11,103 nucleotides of DNA, taken from assembly GCA_902803455.1 (NCBI GenBank), contig CADCQC010000174.1, forward strand, positions 1 through 11,103, given 5' to 3'. This document shows, in pieces, positions 8,134 to 11,103 of this stretch; position 1 is the first letter of the stretch, and the number at the start of each line of letters is the position of its first letter. The notes beneath the pieces are model-generated. The model was not told where the DNA came from and ran no database searches. It saw only the letters and a program-made list of their open reading frames with translations. The position numbers and the translations under genes are program-made. Origin of the DNA: an uncultured Prevotellaceae bacterium. Lineage in GTDB: Bacteria > Bacteroidota > Bacteroidia > Bacteroidales > Bacteroidaceae.

Positions 8134-8273
8134 AGTAGATGTAGGGAGGTTAGCCTAACACCTCTCATTGCACCGTACTGCCAGGTTAGTGTCATGCCCG
8201 ACTCACGAAAAAATCCCACCCCAGTCAGGAGAGAGACAGAAGGCACCGTAGGAAAGCATTCAAAGACAGAAAC

Positions 8274-8306
8274 AGAAGGCATCCCGTCGTTGACAGGATG
8301 CCTTCT
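8274..8306. terminator. Hairpin terminator between converging units, probably bidirectional
   Basis: AGAAGGCATCC (8274-8284) pairs perfectly over 11 bp with GGATGCCTTCT (8296-8306) around an 11-nt loop. It lies between the DUF5703 stop (8133, plus strand) and the small-protein stop (8356, minus strand). The following sequence is only moderately T-rich either way (TTAT on plus; TGTTTCTGTCTTT on minus), so termination efficiency is uncertain. The gap 8134-8355 otherwise holds no gene that I can support. Confidence 0.65.
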
Positions 8307-8355
8307 TATAGATAGAGAGAATCAAGATTGAGGGTGGAATCATCCACGAAAGAAC

Positions 8356-8556
8356 TCAATCATCTTCCTCGTCTGTTTCCCATACATTGAATGAGTTGAC
8401 AGTAGGTGCGATATCGTCCTCATCATCTTCCACATAACCTATGGTACCGATACCCTCACCAAAACCCGTCAAATTAGACAAACCAAACAAGATATCCAAC
8501 TTGTTGATAGCCGTGTAGATGTCAACAATAGGTTGCTGATATGTTTTCTTTTTCAT
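8356..8556 (-). CDS. Small very acidic protein, MKKK-Y-x-x-P type
   Basis: The 66-residue product is not a recognised enzyme. It starts MKKKTYQQPIVDIY, then has a hydrophobic run KLDILFGLS, a glycine-rich part GFGEGIGTIGY, and a strongly acidic remainder with VEDDEDD and a DEEDD end. From memory, short Bacteroidales proteins with a basic MKK(x)Y-x-x-P start and a loosely conserved middle are common and uncharacterised; this fits that pattern. There is no standard signal peptide and no cysteine. The start is supported by an AAGG Shine-Dalgarno-like site 6 nt upstream of the ATG, unusual beside its neighbours. It lies 15 bp after the stop of the 643-residue secreted protein, so both come from one transcript. 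It may be a partner, a peptide precursor or a free acidic protein; nothing in the sequence decides. Confidence 0.7.
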   Translation of the reverse strand: MKKKTYQQPIVDIYTAINKLDILFGLSNLTGFGEGIGTIGYVEDDEDDIAPTVNSFNVWETDEEDD

Positions 8557-8571
8557 TGTTACCTTGTTTTT

Positions 8572-10503
8572 TTATTTGATGACCATTTTCTTTCCATTAA
8601 CCACATAGATGCCGGCAGGCAGACCACTTGTAGCCTTCTCCTTACTCATCATCTGTCCACTGAGCGTATAGACACCTTGCATAGGAGCCATTCCCACCAT
8701 ATTGTCCACACCTTCGATAACCTCGCTGATACCATCAGCCTCATACACCATGGAGAAGTTGCCAAGACCACTTGCCCCTGCCGCATAGAAATAGCAGACA
8801 AACGGCGAGATACTGACATCTTTTTTCACGAGATAAAAGTTGTAGGCTGTCTTCCCAGCAGCAGCCTCTTCACCAACATAGGCATCCTCATTGGTGGGAT
8901 CATACTTGGGATTATACCCGAAGTAGAAATAGATGGGTGCCTCGCTACTTGCCTGCGGTTGAAGTGTTACCCCATCATAGGTTCCCGCCATGGTCACCGA
9001 CACTCCCGGTTCAGAAGCATCTGTTAGAGTGACAGGAAGCAGATTATTTTCGTTATAAGTGGCTGATTCTGCGGCCTCAGCCAACCAATTCACGTAACTG
9101 GCGTTCATCTCATCCACCTTAAAGAGGTAAGGTTTATGGGCATCCAACTGATTGACAGGTGTGAAATTGAGAACCACATCATAAATATTGTTGCCTTTAT
9201 CAGTCGCATTCAAGGATGAGTACTCCAATGCCCTGACTGCGGGAGAAGTACCATCGCTTGCCGTACCGAAATCGGACAAAGGCTTATCCACCGGGCAGAC
9301 CACCGTGATCCAGTGATTGCTGATATAAGTGATCAACCTCTCTCTCACATAGACAACGGTATTGCAGCCAGTAGGAATTGTTTCACCTGCTGTATATTCT
9401 ACCGTCAAATCTGGATCCTTAAAATAAGCATATTCATAACCCTCCAATTTATAAGTCGCATCGAGACTGGGGGCTATCGCCGTAGACTGTGGCTTTTGCT
9501 TGATGATATCATCACCCCGCTGCTCATTATTCTGATATTCCATCAGAATTTTATAGGTGATATGCCAGATGTCTGTGATGTTGGGACTCATGTTGGCAGG
9601 TGAAGCAAAAAAAGCATACCACCAAAGTGTTTTTTTGTCGGTAGAATTATTACTTGAAGCCACCAACTCTTGATGACTATTAAATTGATGGTCTTCATCC
9701 AATTTCTGAGATTCCACAGAAGAATTAACATCTCGCAAACAGGCCAAATAAGTTGTAGAATTTTCTGGAGGTATACCCATCGCCATCGTACCTCCAGATA
9801 AATGGTTGTTTGATGCTGTATTCACATACAATTGCCAGCCAATATCTTTCTTGGCTCCCAGAATTAATGCATGCTCGGCGTCGGGGTTTGTAAGAAAATT
9901 ACTATTCGTATAATTATCGGCCCAAACCAAATAGCGATTTGTGATATCGTAATCATGCAACATGATATGGAAAGAGTAAGCATCACCATAGAATGCCCAT
10001 TCGTCATGATACTGCTTACTCATAGCATTGTTGGTTCCAACTGACGGACGAGAACCTTCATACTTCCAAGCCATGATAGTTTGCTTATTTACCACTACAT
10101 TTTCCGCACTTTGTTTATAATAAATCGTGTACGTATTTTGACCATTTTCATTATAAGTGCGCAAGAATTGCCATACAGGTTCGTCCTTTCCATCAGAAAG
10201 AATGAAGGGAGGGTCGAATACATAATCGACATATACAGTGGAGTTGGAACTCGGTGCATTGACGATTTCCTGCGAACATGTCTGATCTGTATAGAATTTA
10301 TAAGTGCAATAAGCACGCCACAAAGACTGAGGCATTTTTTGCAATAGGGATGTGCCTGCAGTCACCGAAGCCGACGCTGTCAATGTACGTCCATCGACAT
10401 GTGTTGTCAATTTATAGGTGATAGTGGCCGCCTGTGATACCACCGATAAGAGAAACAACAACAGTACAGAGGACAAAAATCTAAGTAAATCTGTTTTTTT
10501 CAT
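8572..10503 (-). CDS. Secreted modular protein of unknown function with C-terminal sorting-type tail
   Basis: The 643-residue product has a signal peptide (cleavage near SQA, residue 25). Residues about 26-97 form a beta-rich module with YKFYTDQTCSQEI and SSNSTVYVDY, resembling Listeria-Bacteroides (InlB B-type) repeats. A similar half-module recurs at about 345-392 (YAYFKDPDLTVEYTAGE...TVVYVRERL). Between them lies a Trp/Tyr/Asn-rich region with no family I can name. After 392 comes a long beta-rich region seen in Prevotella surface proteins (HWITVVCPVD, KPYLFKV, IYFYFGYNP). The tail from about 612, YTLSGQMM...GLPAGIYVVNGKKMVIK, is the short C-terminal domain type linked to type IX secretion or surface attachment in this phylum. 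No catalytic motif is seen. It has a consensus promoter and shares a transcript with the small acidic protein. Base composition looks visibly AT-richer than in the enzyme genes. Adhesion or glycan binding is possible but unproven. Confidence 0.85.
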   Translation of the reverse strand: MKKTDLLRFLSSVLLLFLLSVVSQAATITYKLTTHVDGRTLTASASVTAGTSLLQKMPQSLWRAYCTYKFYTDQTCSQEIVNAPSSNSTVYVDYVFDPPFILSDGKDEPVWQFLRTYNENGQNTYTIYYKQSAENVVVNKQTIMAWKYEGSRPSVGTNNAMSKQYHDEWAFYGDAYSFHIMLHDYDITNRYLVWADNYTNSNFLTNPDAEHALILGAKKDIGWQLYVNTASNNHLSGGTMAMGIPPENSTTYLACLRDVNSSVESQKLDEDHQFNSHQELVASSNNSTDKKTLWWYAFFASPANMSPNITDIWHITYKILMEYQNNEQRGDDIIKQKPQSTAIAPSLDATYKLEGYEYAYFKDPDLTVEYTAGETIPTGCNTVVYVRERLITYISNHWITVVCPVDKPLSDFGTASDGTSPAVRALEYSSLNATDKGNNIYDVVLNFTPVNQLDAHKPYLFKVDEMNASYVNWLAEAAESATYNENNLLPVTLTDASEPGVSVTMAGTYDGVTLQPQASSEAPIYFYFGYNPKYDPTNEDAYVGEEAAAGKTAYNFYLVKKDVSISPFVCYFYAAGASGLGNFSMVYEADGISEVIEGVDNMVGMAPMQGVYTLSGQMMSKEKATSGLPAGIYVVNGKKMVIK

Positions 10504-10553
10504 TTTCTATTTCGCGATTTTTGTGTTTTTAAAATAATGAGCTTAATTCGTTT

Positions 10554-10585
10554 CAAATATAGTCTTTTTTTTATTTACTTCCAAA
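10554..10585 (-). promoter_or_regulatory. Consensus Bacteroidota promoter for the 643-residue protein and small acidic protein
   Basis: Read on the minus strand, TTTG (10585-10582) and TATATTTG (10561-10554) match the -33 and -7 consensus exactly with a 20-bp spacer. Transcription should start near 10547, leaving a leader of about 44 nt, A/T-rich and without a Shine-Dalgarno. This is the best promoter in the window. Confidence 0.8.
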
Positions 10586-10882
10586 TAATCTTCTGTTTTT
10601 TTAAATTTTTAGGCCATCATTATTAACAAACATATCCTCTTTTTGTCACTTTTTTGCAAATATTCAAATCATCCGTTTGATGATGTCATTTCAGGATGGC
10701 ATAGGGTCACTTTCATAGATTGAGCCCTAAAGACAAGAAAGGAAAAGAACATGCTATGCGTCCTGATATCTGAAGAACGACATAAAGCAGACATCGAAAT
10801 GAGTACTTTTTTACATCATTTCAGTCATTTAAAGGAATCATTCCTAAGATTGAACTTCATCCAAAAAGACTATCTACTAAAA
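10586..10882. other. AT-rich intergenic spacer between divergent genes
   Basis: Together with 10504-10585 this forms a 379-bp gap between divergently transcribed genes. I see no gene, RNA or clear repeat in it. A weak inverted repeat ATCATC-cgttt-GATGAT lies at 10668-10684. A near-consensus -7 box TAAGATTG at 10845-10852 could serve the rightward gene at 10883, but no -33 box is at the right distance (TTTC at 10819-10822 is 22 bp away). The rightward promoter is therefore unresolved. Confidence 0.5.
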
Positions 10883-11103
10883 ATGAGAAGAACTATTTCC
10901 CTGACATGGCTGCTTGTGTGTTGCCTGACCATGATGGCCCAAAAGATTGATTTCAATAAAGGTGGCCGTCCTGAGAGCGAAGGCCTTGAGGATGGTTATG
11001 AGCCATGGGTCGTCGACGAGACCGAGACTGCCACGAAAACTTTTGGTGGTGTGACCCTTACTCTCCCCTGCGACAAGGATTACGCAGGTGAGACCGTGAT
11101 GTC
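10883..11103 (+). CDS. N-terminus of a secreted protein, family unresolved (3' end outside window)
   Basis: Only 73 full codons are visible. MRRTISLTWLLVCCLTMMAQ is a signal peptide with likely cleavage after MMA, before QKIDFNKGGRPESEG. A beta-rich start follows with EDGYEPWVV and TKTFGGVTLTLPC. From memory, IDFN...R..SE..E.GY..W openings occur at the start of secreted polysaccharide-degrading proteins in Bacteroidota, so a PUL-type enzyme with an N-terminal beta-sandwich is a reasonable guess, but the catalytic part is off the edge. The preceding sequence (CTATCTACTAAAA) is A-rich without a Shine-Dalgarno. The gene is divergent from the 643-residue protein and may begin another enzyme block. 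Confidence 0.75.
   Translation, partial: MRRTISLTWLLVCCLTMMAQKIDFNKGGRPESEGLEDGYEPWVVDETETATKTFGGVTLTLPCDKDYAGETVM

Noticed and set aside
8146..8165. Small hairpin just after the DUF5703 stop codon
   Set aside because: Only a 4+3 bp stem with a 2-nt bulge and a 3-nt loop, without a T-tract; the hairpin at 8274-8306 is much stronger.
10668..10684. Inverted repeat ATCATC-cgttt-GATGAT
   Set aside because: A 6-bp dyad far from any recognised promoter box is weak; mentioned in the spacer entry but not called as an operator.
10686..10824. Direct repeat TCATTTCAG at 10686-10694 and 10816-10824
   Set aside because: A 9-mer occurring twice in about 380 bp of AT-rich DNA is readily explained by chance, and the flanks do not match.
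1..11103. CRISPR arrays, tRNA or rRNA genes, insertion sequences and attachment sites
   Set aside because: No regularly spaced repeats, cloverleaf-like segments, transposase motifs or terminal repeats with target duplications were seen on reading either strand.

Overview
The window looks like a Bacteroidales genome, most likely Prevotella or a close relative. It has the Bacteroidota promoter signature (TTTG, about 20 bp, TAnnTTTG), AT-rich leaders mostly lacking Shine-Dalgarno sites, a Prevotella-style C-terminal tail (VYTLSGQ...GLPAGIYVVNGKK), and a cluster of secreted carbohydrate-active enzymes of the kind found in polysaccharide utilisation loci (PULs). The genus call is inference; no rRNA or marker gene is present.

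Left block (1-3938, plus strand): the C-terminal part of a GH2 enzyme overlaps by 4 bp (ATGA) a complete GH106 alpha-L-rhamnosidase. Next, on the minus strand and only 8 bp away, is a small YbjQ/UPF0145 gene. Its apparent Rho-independent terminator lies inside the last codons of the GH106 gene. Middle block (4422-8306, plus strand): a promoter overlapped by an inverted repeat drives a sialate-O-acetylesterase-like (SASA) esterase. That gene abuts, with no spacer, a DUF5703-type protein whose C-terminal half resembles GH95 (alpha/alpha)6 glycosidases. A hairpin at 8274-8306 closes this unit and probably also the minus-strand unit facing it.

Right block (8356-10585, minus strand): a consensus promoter drives a 643-residue secreted protein of unknown function with a sorting-type tail. 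It is followed 15 bp later by a 66-residue, very acidic small protein. A divergent AT-rich spacer of 379 bp leads to a plus-strand gene cut by the right edge, which starts with a signal peptide.

Together the enzymes fit removal of rhamnose, acetyl and other side groups from a rhamnose-containing plant glycan, with pectin (rhamnogalacturonan) the obvious candidate. No SusC/SusD pair, polysaccharide lyase or regulator is visible here, so the substrate is inferred from GH106 mainly. The least explained parts are the DUF5703 enzyme, the secreted protein plus small acidic protein pair, and the operator-like repeats upstream of the esterase.
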